Source: Fibrobacter sp. UWB13 (GTDB lineage: Bacteria > Fibrobacterota > Fibrobacteria > Fibrobacterales > Fibrobacteraceae). Taken from it: a stretch of 64,000 nucleotides of DNA. The stretch covers positions 1,984,001 through 2,048,000 of the forward strand of contig NZ_FXAX01000001.1 in assembly GCF_900177805.1 (NCBI RefSeq), written 5' to 3'. Made by a program: the position numbers and the translations under genes. Shown here one piece after another: positions 25,409 through 33,068 of the stretch. Positions within the stretch are counted from its first letter, which is position 1, and every line of letters begins with the position of its first letter. Below the pieces are notes generated by a model, which saw nothing but the letters and a program-made list of their open reading frames with translations, did not search any database and was not told the origin of the DNA.

Positions 25409-25760
25409 ACCGGAATTCGCTCATAAGATTTTTGAGGGCTCAAAAAAATATGAGTTCCGCAAGCAGGTCTTCAAGGATAAGTCCGTAAAGAAGGTCATCG
25501 TGTATTCCTCGTCACCGGAACAAAAGGTTATCGGAGAATTTGAAATCGAGACCATCCTAGGTGACTCGCCTGATAAAATTTGGATTCAAACAAGACTGTA
25601 TTCAGGGATTTCGCAGGAGATCTTCAAGAGTTATTTTGAAGGACGGGACAAGGCCTATGCGATCAAAGTGGCCTCGACCAAAAGATACTCCAAGCACAAA
25701 TCCCTAGCGGATTTTAACATTCATACTGCACCACAATCTTTTGCGTACGTGAATGTGTGA
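25383..25760 (+). CDS. ASCH domain protein
   Basis: 125 aa. The start MKAVLLSIKPEFAHKIFEGS followed by KKYEFRK is the ASCH signature (SIKP..A..I..G.K..E.R). ASCH is a PUA-like nucleic-acid-binding fold. The GTG start at 25383 has AAGGAG upstream and lies inside the end of the PIN-GNAT gene, so both are co-translated. Likely RNA- or modified-DNA-binding partner of the preceding protein; this is inference. The following methyltransferase gene starts 65 bp after its stop, so the three may share a transcript. Confidence 0.8.
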   Translation: MKAVLLSIKPEFAHKIFEGSKKYEFRKQVFKDKSVKKVIVYSSSPEQKVIGEFEIETILGDSPDKIWIQTRLYSGISQEIFKSYFEGRDKAYAIKVASTKRYSKHKSLADFNIHTAPQSFAYVNV

Positions 25761-25825
25761 GGAAAAGACAAAGACGCCAAGCGAATTTTCTCATGCATAA
25801 AAAAATATATAAAGGACTAAATTTA

Positions 25826-26989
25826 ATGAATTTTTCTGCGCTTTCTCTTTTTGCTAGTGCTGGTGTAGCTGAGACATATTTCGAAGATCATGGGGTTCAT
25901 ATAAAGGTCGCTTCAGAGTTGCTTCCACAAAGAGCTCGTTTTCATGAACATTTATATCCAGACGCAAAAATGTTTCAAGGCGATATTACGGATGAAACAG
26001 TTTATTCTGAAGTAATAAATGCAGCCAAGAAAGCAAAATGCGATTTTATTCTTGCGACTCCCCCATGTCAAGGAATGAGTACTGCAGGACTGCAAAAAAA
26101 AGATGATCCTCGTAACCGCCTTATATTGAGTGTTCTGCGGGCAATAAATGACCTTAAGCCCAAATATGTTATGATAGAAAACGTGCCTGAACTTTTACAA
26201 ACATCTATTTATATAGATGGCGAATGGAAATCCATAAACAACTATATCCATGAACAACTAGATGCTAATTATTTTTTTAATGAAAAAAAAGTTGTTAACG
26301 CGATGTACTATGGAGTACCCCAATCAAGAGAACGTTGCGTTTATCTATTGTCAAGAAAATCTACAAGAATCCATTGGGAATTTCCTAAACCGGCAACTCA
26401 AGTATGCACAATGAGAGATGCAATTGGAAACCTTCCTTCACTGGATCCGAATGTGACTGACATATCTGAGGAAGAACGAAAAAAGCTTTTTCCCCACTAT
26501 TATGAAAAAGAGGCTGCTGGACTTAAAGTGTCAAAATGGCATTATCCACCCAAGCATAAACTCCGCCATGTCATAGCAATGATGCATACACCAGAAGGGC
26601 ACTCTGCTTGGGAAAACAAAAAATTTTATCCAACTTTGAAAGACGGCCGAAAATCAAAAGGATACAAAAATACATATAAACGGCAATGGTGGGATAAACC
26701 AGCTTATACAATAACAATGTTCACAAGTCGATTAGGCTCCCAAGAAAATGGTCATCCAGGACATCCTATAACAGAATCAGATGATGAAAATGAAAGAATT
26801 TGGTCGGATGCTAGAACAATGTCCATTCTCGAGTTAATGCGATTGTCTTCGCTGCCAGATAATTGGAATATCCCAGAGTGGGCCAGTAGTAATGTGATTA
26901 GGGAAATTATCGGAGAAGGAGTTCCTCCAAGATTATTGGAGGCAGCACTTATCTCATTGGAGAATTTGATTGGTGAAAGAGATGCTTAA
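25826..26989 (+). CDS. DNA (cytosine-5) methyltransferase, LlaJI-type M1
   Basis: 387 aa from the ATG at 25826 with AAAGGA upstream; the open frame extends to 25757 but those codons lack a good start. C5-methyltransferase motifs: I SLFASAGVAE (variant of FxGxG), IV with the catalytic Cys TPPCQGMS (C81), VI MIENVPEL, VIII QSRERCVYL, and IX/X at the end (REIIGEGVPP). It methylates cytosine-5 in one strand of the target. It is clearly paralogous, end to end, to the next gene. Two m5C enzymes are the arrangement of LlaJI systems with an asymmetric site. AT-rich, unlike the genes before 23606. Confidence 0.9.
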   Translation: MNFSALSLFASAGVAETYFEDHGVHIKVASELLPQRARFHEHLYPDAKMFQGDITDETVYSEVINAAKKAKCDFILATPPCQGMSTAGLQKKDDPRNRLILSVLRAINDLKPKYVMIENVPELLQTSIYIDGEWKSINNYIHEQLDANYFFNEKKVVNAMYYGVPQSRERCVYLLSRKSTRIHWEFPKPATQVCTMRDAIGNLPSLDPNVTDISEEERKKLFPHYYEKEAAGLKVSKWHYPPKHKLRHVIAMMHTPEGHSAWENKKFYPTLKDGRKSKGYKNTYKRQWWDKPAYTITMFTSRLGSQENGHPGHPITESDDENERIWSDARTMSILELMRLSSLPDNWNIPEWASSNVIREIIGEGVPPRLLEAALISLENLIGERDA

Positions 26990-28142
26990 ATTTAAGGAAC
27001 CCCTTAAAGCATTGTCGCTTTTTTGTAATGTCGGAATAGCAGAAAGCTATTTTAAGGAGATAGGCGTAGACGTAAAAGTAGCGAATGAATTACTTCCTGA
27101 AAGAGCAAAATTTTATAGTCATTTGTATCCAGACGTCAACATGATTAATGGGGACATTACAGATCATAATATATTCCAAAAAGTGATATCGGCAGCCAAA
27201 AGATCCAAAGTAGATTTTGTTATGGCAACACCTCCTTGTCAGGGAATGTCTTGCGCTGGCCGAAAAGACCCTAAAGACCCGAGAAATATCTTGGTCTATT
27301 ATGCCATTGAGGCTATAAAAATAATTAAGCCTAAGTTTGCACTAATCGAAAATGTACCAATGCAACAGCATACGAAAATAAACTATAAGGGGAAGGATGT
27401 TTTCATACCAGAATATGTTGAAGCAGAATTAGGAGATTCCTATACTTTTAATACAGAACGTGTTGTAAACGCGGCTGATTTTGGAGTTCCGCAATCCCGG
27501 AAAAGATACATTTATCTTATGGCTAGAAAAGATCAGAATCTAATATGGAACTTTCCGAAAAAGGAAAAGCACCAAATAACAGCACAGGAGGCTATAGGTC
27601 ACTTGCCATCATTAGATCCTCTACTTAGAGAAGAGTCGGAACGTTGGAGATTCCCAGACTATGAAAAAAAGAAAAAAGCAGGATTGAAAATTTCAAAATG
27701 GCATTATGCAACAAAACAAAGTTGGAAACTTGTTGAGCTCATGATGCATACACCTTCGGGCAAGTCAGCTTTTCTTAATGACCATTTTTTCCCCAAAAAA
27801 AATGGTCGCCGAGTAAAGGGAGCTCCAAGAACCTATATGCGAATGTTTTGGGATAAACCAGCAACAACGATTATGCAAAATAGCGATGTCATTTCAGCTT
27901 TTATAAATGTTCATCCAGGAAGAGTTGTTGTTGATAGTGATGATGATCGAGAAAGGATTTATTCCGATGCGAGAACATTAAGTATTTATGAGTTGATAAT
28001 TCTTTCGTCTTTACCAACGAATTGGAACATTCCTGAATGGGCTGATGAAAAATTAATCCGCCAGGTTATCGGTGAAGGAATTCCACCCTTGCTGATAAAA
28101 AAGGCAATCGAATCATTAATAAAGGAGTACCAGTCATGTTAG
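26982..28142 (+). CDS. DNA (cytosine-5) methyltransferase, LlaJI-type M2
   Basis: 386 aa from the ATG at 26982 which overlaps the M1 stop by 8 bp. Motifs: I LSLFCNVGIAESYF, IV ATPPCQGMSCAG (C86), VI LIENVPMQ, VIII QSRKRYIYLMA, X RQVIGEGIPP. The two methyltransferases keep the same insert pattern (KISKWHYATK / KVSKWHYPPK, then a WDKPA segment), showing an old duplication, but differ in the target-recognition region (about 200-330), consistent with one enzyme per strand of a non-palindromic site. The target sequence cannot be predicted from this. Confidence 0.9.
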   Translation: MLKFKEPLKALSLFCNVGIAESYFKEIGVDVKVANELLPERAKFYSHLYPDVNMINGDITDHNIFQKVISAAKRSKVDFVMATPPCQGMSCAGRKDPKDPRNILVYYAIEAIKIIKPKFALIENVPMQQHTKINYKGKDVFIPEYVEAELGDSYTFNTERVVNAADFGVPQSRKRYIYLMARKDQNLIWNFPKKEKHQITAQEAIGHLPSLDPLLREESERWRFPDYEKKKKAGLKISKWHYATKQSWKLVELMMHTPSGKSAFLNDHFFPKKNGRRVKGAPRTYMRMFWDKPATTIMQNSDVISAFINVHPGRVVVDSDDDRERIYSDARTLSIYELIILSSLPTNWNIPEWADEKLIRQVIGEGIPPLLIKKAIESLIKEYQSC

Positions 28143-29386
28143 GAAATATAACCATTGACAAATCAAGCATGGTGCTTAATTATTTCTTGCACACCATCCA
28201 TCTAATAAAGAAAAATGGAGGAAAACTAGAACGAACCAGATTTGAACGAGAAATGGCTCATTTTGTGGGAGTATCTGTTTACAATGATGATGGAACAACA
28301 AATAGGACTCCGTACAACAAATCTAAATTTCCTCGTTACTTTGGTTTTGTTGAAAGTGTAGATGTGGGCGGTCAGGAATTCTTATATTTGACGGGACGAG
28401 GAATAGAACTGAGTTCGATTATTGGGGAAAGAGCTCTTTCGGATGGATCTACAGAGTATTATATTACTAATAGAAATTATTTTATAACATTAATATTTTA
28501 TAGTCTTTGGTTTGACACCTTTGGAAAAAACAATTGCGGAGCGGAGCAATCATGCACAGATATTGAGCCACCCAAAATAGTGTTTAGAGCGTTACAAGAA
28601 CTAGGAAAAGCGTCTGCAGAAGAAATATATTATGTTATATATGGATTAAATGGTTTTCCCAAGCAGAAAAAACAACCAATTCATTCTTCTTTTGAAGACG
28701 CTATTGAAAAGGTTAAAGAAAAAAGGAACAACCGCTATGATTATAAAAATTGGATTCGGTCATGGAATCTAAAGAATCTTGTTAGCGATTGCAAAATCAT
28801 AAACATCTTTACCGAAAAAGGATTCGGTCTTTTATCTTCTAATGAAAATAAAAACGGAGATATAGAATATTCTCTATCTAGTAATTTAAAACAAGAACAT
28901 TTAGAATTCATCCATAAACTAAATCCATATTATAAACCTTTATTCTTTATTCAGGATTCGGACAATTCAAAAGATTACGTTCAGGAATGGCTAAAGTATT
29001 CTGTTTACGGTAAGTTTTGTTCAAATAGAAACATATTCCATATTCATACAAAAAATATTATCAAATCAATTTTGAACGACAAAAACTTTGTTCAAGCACT
29101 AAAGGCTGCCTACATCAATCCCAAAGAATCTTTTTATTTAGAATTTGACACTGCTGATTACAATGAAATCATCGATTGTTTTGCAGACAATGCGACGTTA
29201 CTAGATCGCATAGATGATGTAATGGATGATTTTAATGGCTGGTCTAGTGTTGGAGTTCATAGTATTTCTTTATATAGTGAAATCGTTGCATTAGCAAAGA
29301 AATCCTATAACGGGCACAACATCAAAGAAATCTTAAGCCCAAACACAATTCGACTTCCGGCAAATCTTAATATCATAGGAGTGTAA
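28136..29386 (+). CDS. Unknown protein inside the LlaJI-like operon
   Basis: 416 aa, not recognised. No signal peptide or membrane helix. N-terminal third contains a possible winged-helix-like part (ERTRFEREMAHFVGVSVYND) and a segment PYNKSKFPRYFGFVE that weakly recalls the N-terminus of AlwI-type nucleases; the rest is charged and Lys/Asn-rich. The ATG overlaps the M2 stop by 7 bp and follows AAGGAG, so it is translated with the R-M genes. Its position just before a McrB-like ATPase that begins almost directly with its AAA+ core suggests that it may supply DNA recognition to the motor, as the N-terminal domain of LlaJI R1 does; this is a hypothesis only. A nuclease or an accessory role remain possible. 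Confidence 0.55.
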   Translation: MLGNITIDKSSMVLNYFLHTIHLIKKNGGKLERTRFEREMAHFVGVSVYNDDGTTNRTPYNKSKFPRYFGFVESVDVGGQEFLYLTGRGIELSSIIGERALSDGSTEYYITNRNYFITLIFYSLWFDTFGKNNCGAEQSCTDIEPPKIVFRALQELGKASAEEIYYVIYGLNGFPKQKKQPIHSSFEDAIEKVKEKRNNRYDYKNWIRSWNLKNLVSDCKIINIFTEKGFGLLSSNENKNGDIEYSLSSNLKQEHLEFIHKLNPYYKPLFFIQDSDNSKDYVQEWLKYSVYGKFCSNRNIFHIHTKNIIKSILNDKNFVQALKAAYINPKESFYLEFDTADYNEIIDCFADNATLLDRIDDVMDDFNGWSSVGVHSISLYSEIVALAKKSYNGHNIKEILSPNTIRLPANLNIIGV

Positions 29387-29390
29387 TAAC

Positions 29391-30743
29391 ATGCCTCTAG
29401 ACATCACCGTTGGCCATTTAAACATGCCAAACCAAACAAACATTCCTACAAAAAAAAACATATCAGAAAGAAAAGACTTGTTGTCCTTCTCACCAACCCA
29501 AATCATCTACTATGGTGTTCCCGGCAGCGGAAAAAGCCATACAGTCGATGACGAAATCAACAAGAAACTAAGTAAATATAACGAAAGAAAAACAGAGGAC
29601 AACAAGATTACGTATGACAATCAGGTAACCCGTGTAGTCTTCCATCCTGATTACGGAAATGCGGATTTTATTGGGCAAATAATGCCGAAAATCCGAGAAG
29701 GTCATGGAGTAGATTATGTGTTCAAGCCAGGTCCATTCTCGCAGATTTTGCGAAAAGCATATCTTAATTCAGACAAACCCTATTTCCTTATTATAGAAGA
29801 AATCAACCGAGGAAACGCGGCCGCTATTTTTGGCGAAATGATCCAGCTGTTGGATCGAATTAAAGAGAACAAAGATAAAAGTGGATATAGTACAGGTTGG
29901 AGTTCCTACTCTATATGGAATGATGATGTTAATGACTATATCCGAGATATCAATGCTTATAACAAATTTGAGCATAGCGGTTGTGTAAAAGTCAACCATC
30001 CTAAAGATATGCTAGATGGCAACGGAAATCCAGCTGACTCTCCTGATGAGAACGGCAAAAAAGAAATCGATTTTTCTTCAGCGACTTCTTACAGTTCACT
30101 AGAATTAATTCTCCAGGGATTTGATTATAAGCAAACATTCCGGGAATCTACAGCAATTCGCCTCCCGCCTAACCTCTCTATCTACGCAACAATGAACACT
30201 AGCGACCAGAATGTGTTTACGCTTGATAATGCGTTCCAGCGTCGTTGGGAAATGAAACAAATATCTAACGATTTGGCCCATGATGATTCCACCGCAGACA
30301 CAACAAAACAGTATGATCAAATCATCGGCGATACAAATGTCAAATGGGGAGAATTCCGCGAAGTAATAAATGAAATAATCATGCAGTCTGCCGAAGAAAA
30401 TGGTTTATCCAGTATGGAGGACAAACGCCTTGGCGGGTGGTTTATCACACCCAAGAAACTCGATGATAATGAAAATTCAAAGGCTGTTATCACAAAAAAT
30501 GCTTTTGCAGAAAAGGTTCTCAAATACCTCTGGGATGACGCATTTAAGTTTGACCGAAAAGCGCATTTTGGCAATGTGAAAACACTTGAAAAACTTATTG
30601 AAAACTTTGATACAAAAGGCTTCAATATTTTCGCTGATACAGATATAAAAAAACTGCAGGAGATAGCTTCGACTAAGACCAACAATGATGGTTCTATAAA
30701 TAATTCGACAAGTACCCCCACACAGAATGACAACAACGGATAA
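29391..30743 (+). CDS. McrB-like AAA+ restriction motor (LlaJI R1-type)
   Basis: 450 aa. Walker A GVPGSGKS (42-49), Walker B/McrB signature FLIIEEINRGNAAAIFGEM (from 132), sensor region YATMNTSDQNVFTLDNAFQRRW (about 265-286). These are the McrB GTPase-type AAA+ motifs. Only about 30 residues precede the core, so the N-terminal DNA-binding domain found in McrB and LlaJI R1 is absent. An insertion with Asp/Asn/Gly (about 160-235) divides the core. The C-terminal tail is Asn/Thr/Ser-rich. It is expected to form the nucleotide-driven ring that loads the nuclease encoded next. AGGAG lies upstream of the ATG; its last 17 bp overlap the nuclease gene. Confidence 0.88.
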   Translation: MPLDITVGHLNMPNQTNIPTKKNISERKDLLSFSPTQIIYYGVPGSGKSHTVDDEINKKLSKYNERKTEDNKITYDNQVTRVVFHPDYGNADFIGQIMPKIREGHGVDYVFKPGPFSQILRKAYLNSDKPYFLIIEEINRGNAAAIFGEMIQLLDRIKENKDKSGYSTGWSSYSIWNDDVNDYIRDINAYNKFEHSGCVKVNHPKDMLDGNGNPADSPDENGKKEIDFSSATSYSSLELILQGFDYKQTFRESTAIRLPPNLSIYATMNTSDQNVFTLDNAFQRRWEMKQISNDLAHDDSTADTTKQYDQIIGDTNVKWGEFREVINEIIMQSAEENGLSSMEDKRLGGWFITPKKLDDNENSKAVITKNAFAEKVLKYLWDDAFKFDRKAHFGNVKTLEKLIENFDTKGFNIFADTDIKKLQEIASTKTNNDGSINNSTSTPTQNDNNG

Positions 30744-32025
30744 ATACATTCCTCAACAGGAACGCCCGAAACTTAGCGAAGTTTGCGTCTATGGAGGCAA
30801 ACAAAGCGATGAGTTCGCTGGGATCCGTTATGAAAACGGATCGTTAAAGGTGTATTTTCCTTTTGGTTATTCTAAGCCAATAGATGACGAAAAAGAATAT
30901 CGCAAGGATATATTGAATCTTATTTCAGTTCTTGCAGCCTATTCCAAAGAAAGTAAAAGTGTTGACCAGAATCGTCAATTAAACGAAGACGAAGTTCAAT
31001 TTCCGATTCATGCTTACCTTCATGTTTTCAATTATTTCCTAAACTTTGGTTACTACATTGAAAACGAGATGACATACAAAAGGGCTTCGAGTGGGAAAAT
31101 TAATTGGCCAAGAACGATCAAACAGATTCGCCCCAAAATTGCGGGCGAGCGTCCAAACGAATCGGTTGTTTATCTCGATTTCATAACAAAAAGGTCGAGC
31201 AACAACGAAAATGAAATCATAACGCAAATTCATCAATATTGTGTTTATGAGAGCTACGAGAAAGTCGGATGCTTGTTCGGGTATTTCCGACCAAAAAAGC
31301 CAACCATTCCCTTTAATGCAAAGATGTTCGCCGCCATTTTGAAAAATAAGATTTCAAGAACATTCAACGAAAAGCACATCCTACTTTTTAGAAATATGCT
31401 TGACATCGTTTGTTACATGGGCAAACGGAATGACAATCGAAAAGCAAGTTTCGGCACTAATGATTTTGAATATGTTTGGGAAGGCCTGATTGATGATGTT
31501 TTTGGTGTCAAAAAAAGTGAAAAAGAAAAATATTATCCGCATTGTGCTTGGCATATCAGTGATAAAGATAGCGATGCAGAATGGAACGAAACAAAAAGAA
31601 CGGCATTACGCCCCGACACAATAATGTTATCCGCAAACAATGATGCAAAAATTTTTGTTCTCGACGCGAAATACTATCAATATGGGGAAAATCGCGAGTC
31701 CAAGAGATTACCCGGAACAGGTTCAATCATTAAGCAAATCGCTTACGCAGAATTTATAGAAGCAATGCGCCAACAGAAACCGAAGATTGCCCAAGGCGAT
31801 ATCTACAACGCATTCATCCTACCTTACGCAACAACATTTAGCGAATCAAAATATCCAATGGAAAATTTCGGATATGCAGATTGCAATTGGAAAAATACAG
31901 AAGCAAAAACATACCATAAAATCTATGGAATATTGCTAGATGTCCGATCCATCATGCATCGTCACCCGAATCATTCCGACAAAGACATAGCCGAACTCGC
32001 CGCAAGAATTGAAGGCAGAATTTAA
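30727..32025 (+). CDS. LlaJI-family restriction nuclease (McrC-like, R2-type)
   Basis: 432 aa. The C-terminal half has a PD-(D/E)xK site: ALRPDTIML (D297), then IFVLDAKYYQ (D313-x-K315), preceded by YVWEGLIDDVFG, the helix with a possible acidic residue. The layout of a large N-terminal part, then WE..IDD.., then RPD, then DAKYY, is that of LlaJI-type (PF09563) and McrC-like nucleases that need a McrB-like partner. The gene is coupled to R1 by a 17-bp overlap. It would cleave DNA lacking M1/M2 methylation at the site. The first copy of the repeated leader element starts 17 bp after its stop. Confidence 0.82.
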   Translation: MTTTDKYIPQQERPKLSEVCVYGGKQSDEFAGIRYENGSLKVYFPFGYSKPIDDEKEYRKDILNLISVLAAYSKESKSVDQNRQLNEDEVQFPIHAYLHVFNYFLNFGYYIENEMTYKRASSGKINWPRTIKQIRPKIAGERPNESVVYLDFITKRSSNNENEIITQIHQYCVYESYEKVGCLFGYFRPKKPTIPFNAKMFAAILKNKISRTFNEKHILLFRNMLDIVCYMGKRNDNRKASFGTNDFEYVWEGLIDDVFGVKKSEKEKYYPHCAWHISDKDSDAEWNETKRTALRPDTIMLSANNDAKIFVLDAKYYQYGENRESKRLPGTGSIIKQIAYAEFIEAMRQQKPKIAQGDIYNAFILPYATTFSESKYPMENFGYADCNWKNTEAKTYHKIYGILLDVRSIMHRHPNHSDKDIAELAARIEGRI

Positions 32026-32041
32026 TACACTAATTCCGTTA

Positions 32042-32207
32042 TGTAAAATTTTCTTACTCCCCTAGCCAGACTTTTCGATATTAGGTACATTAATGCAGCA
32101 CGTGATTCTCTGTCAAATGGAGAATCGCGTCTTTTTTTATTCCGAAAATTCTGAATAAGGGGACGCCTCTAACATCAAACGGTCACAAATGGTGACCACT
32201 CGGAGGC
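32042..32207 (+). repeat. Structured intergenic repeat, copy 1 (before toxin-antitoxin)
   Basis: It starts TGTAAAATTTTCTTACTCCC and ends at GGAGGC. Parts in order: a hairpin ACGTGATTCTC / GAGAATCGCGT followed by CTTTTTTT (32098-32138), which looks like a terminator for the R-M operon; a second inverted repeat TTATTC / GAATAA; then GGGGACGCCTC...GGAGGC, where GCCTC can pair with the Shine-Dalgarno GGAGG; inside that is GGTCAC-AAAT-GGTGACC. Copies 2 and 3 are at 32920-33065 and 34603-34727. Confidence 0.85.
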
Positions 32208-32221
32208 AAAAAGCACCTATC

Positions 32222-32542
32222 ATGAATGAAAATATTGACAACTTGTCAAAATTTGATTACATTATAAAAAGATACACGGTCAGAATAACACATAAGGCTT
32301 TAAAGAACCTTGATAAAATGCCCAAGCCAGAACAGGAAAAGTTCTTCCGTTTGAAAACGGCTTTGGAAACAAGAGGTCCTGAACAGCCCTCGTTTATGAA
32401 TTATTCTAAACTCGGTATGAACATGTATCATTGCCATTTGTCAAGAAAATGGGTTGCATGTTGGAAAAATGAATCGGGAACTTTAACTATAGAGGTCTAC
32501 TATGTTGGCAGTCGTGAAAGCGCCCCCTACGCACGGCACTAA
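32222..32542 (+). CDS. RelE/ParE-family toxin
   Basis: 106 aa from the ATG at 32222 (the frame also has an ATG at 32189 within the repeated leader). The IIKRYTVRITHKALKNLDKM start, the basic PKPEQEKFFRLKTAL helix and the C-terminal KWVACWKNESGTLTIEVYYV strand are the RelE/ParE toxin layout; the family cleaves ribosome-bound mRNA or poisons gyrase. The GGAGG of the leader is about 15 nt upstream of this ATG, which is far, and it can be masked by GCCTC pairing, so expression may be low. It overlaps the antitoxin gene by 41 bp; toxin-first order is typical of HigBA-type pairs. Confidence 0.82.
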   Translation: MNENIDNLSKFDYIIKRYTVRITHKALKNLDKMPKPEQEKFFRLKTALETRGPEQPSFMNYSKLGMNMYHCHLSRKWVACWKNESGTLTIEVYYVGSRESAPYARH

Positions 32543-32918
32543 GAAGCCGGTATCCTTCAAGATCGAAGGAGAACAGATTCCCGACTTCGTTTTGGGGATG
32601 CTCAAGTACATGTTTCCGAAATGTGTCAAGATTTATGAAACGCCGCTCAAAAAACGTCATGATATGGATGAGGAATCGGTTGTGCTCGAAAGTACCGATT
32701 GGAACAAGAGAATGTCCGCGGAAATGACACCAGGCAAGGCCATCCGTGCCGACCGTGGGCTTCGCGGATGGACGCAGAATGTTCTCGCGCAAAAACTCGG
32801 CATCTCTATACAGAACCTTTCTGCGATGGAACATGACCGTCGTCCGATATCCAAGAAAATGGCCGCAAAGCTGTCTCTAATTTTCGACGTTCCACCCGAA
32901 ACATATTTCAAGTTCTGA
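32502..32918 (+). CDS. HigA-like antitoxin with XRE helix-turn-helix
   Basis: 138 aa. The C-terminal half is a Cro/C1-type helix-turn-helix: GKAIRADRGLRGWTQNVLAQKLGISIQNLSAMEHDRRPISKK; split here as start GKAIRADRGLRGWTQNVLAQ and recognition part KLGISIQNLSAMEHDRR. The N-terminal about 70 residues should bind the toxin. It is translated from within the toxin gene end (41-bp overlap). Antitoxins of this type also repress their own promoter. The second repeat copy follows 2 bp after the stop codon. Confidence 0.85.
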   Translation: MLAVVKAPPTHGTKKPVSFKIEGEQIPDFVLGMLKYMFPKCVKIYETPLKKRHDMDEESVVLESTDWNKRMSAEMTPGKAIRADRGLRGWTQNVLAQKLGISIQNLSAMEHDRRPISKKMAAKLSLIFDVPPETYFKF

Positions 32919-32919
32919 C

Positions 32920-33065
32920 TGTAAAATTTTCTTACTCCCCTAGCCAACATTTTCGATATTAGGTACATTAATGCAGCACGTGATTTTCTGTCAAATGGAG
33001 AATCGCGTTTTTTTTTATTCCGTGATTTTGGAATAAGGGGACGCCTTCAACTAATCAAAGGAGGC
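32920..33065 (+). repeat. Structured intergenic repeat, copy 2 (before AlbA_2 protein)
   Basis: Nearly identical to copy 1 for its first 120 bp (TGTAAAATTTTCTTACTCCC start; CGATATTAGGTACATTAATG core; terminator-like hairpin and T9 run; TTATTCC / GGAATAA; GGGGACGCC). Its 3' part is shorter: GCCTTCAACTAATCAAAGGAGGC, which keeps the GCCT/AGGC pairing but lacks the inner GGTCAC hairpin. Confidence 0.85.
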
Positions 33066-33068
33066 GCA

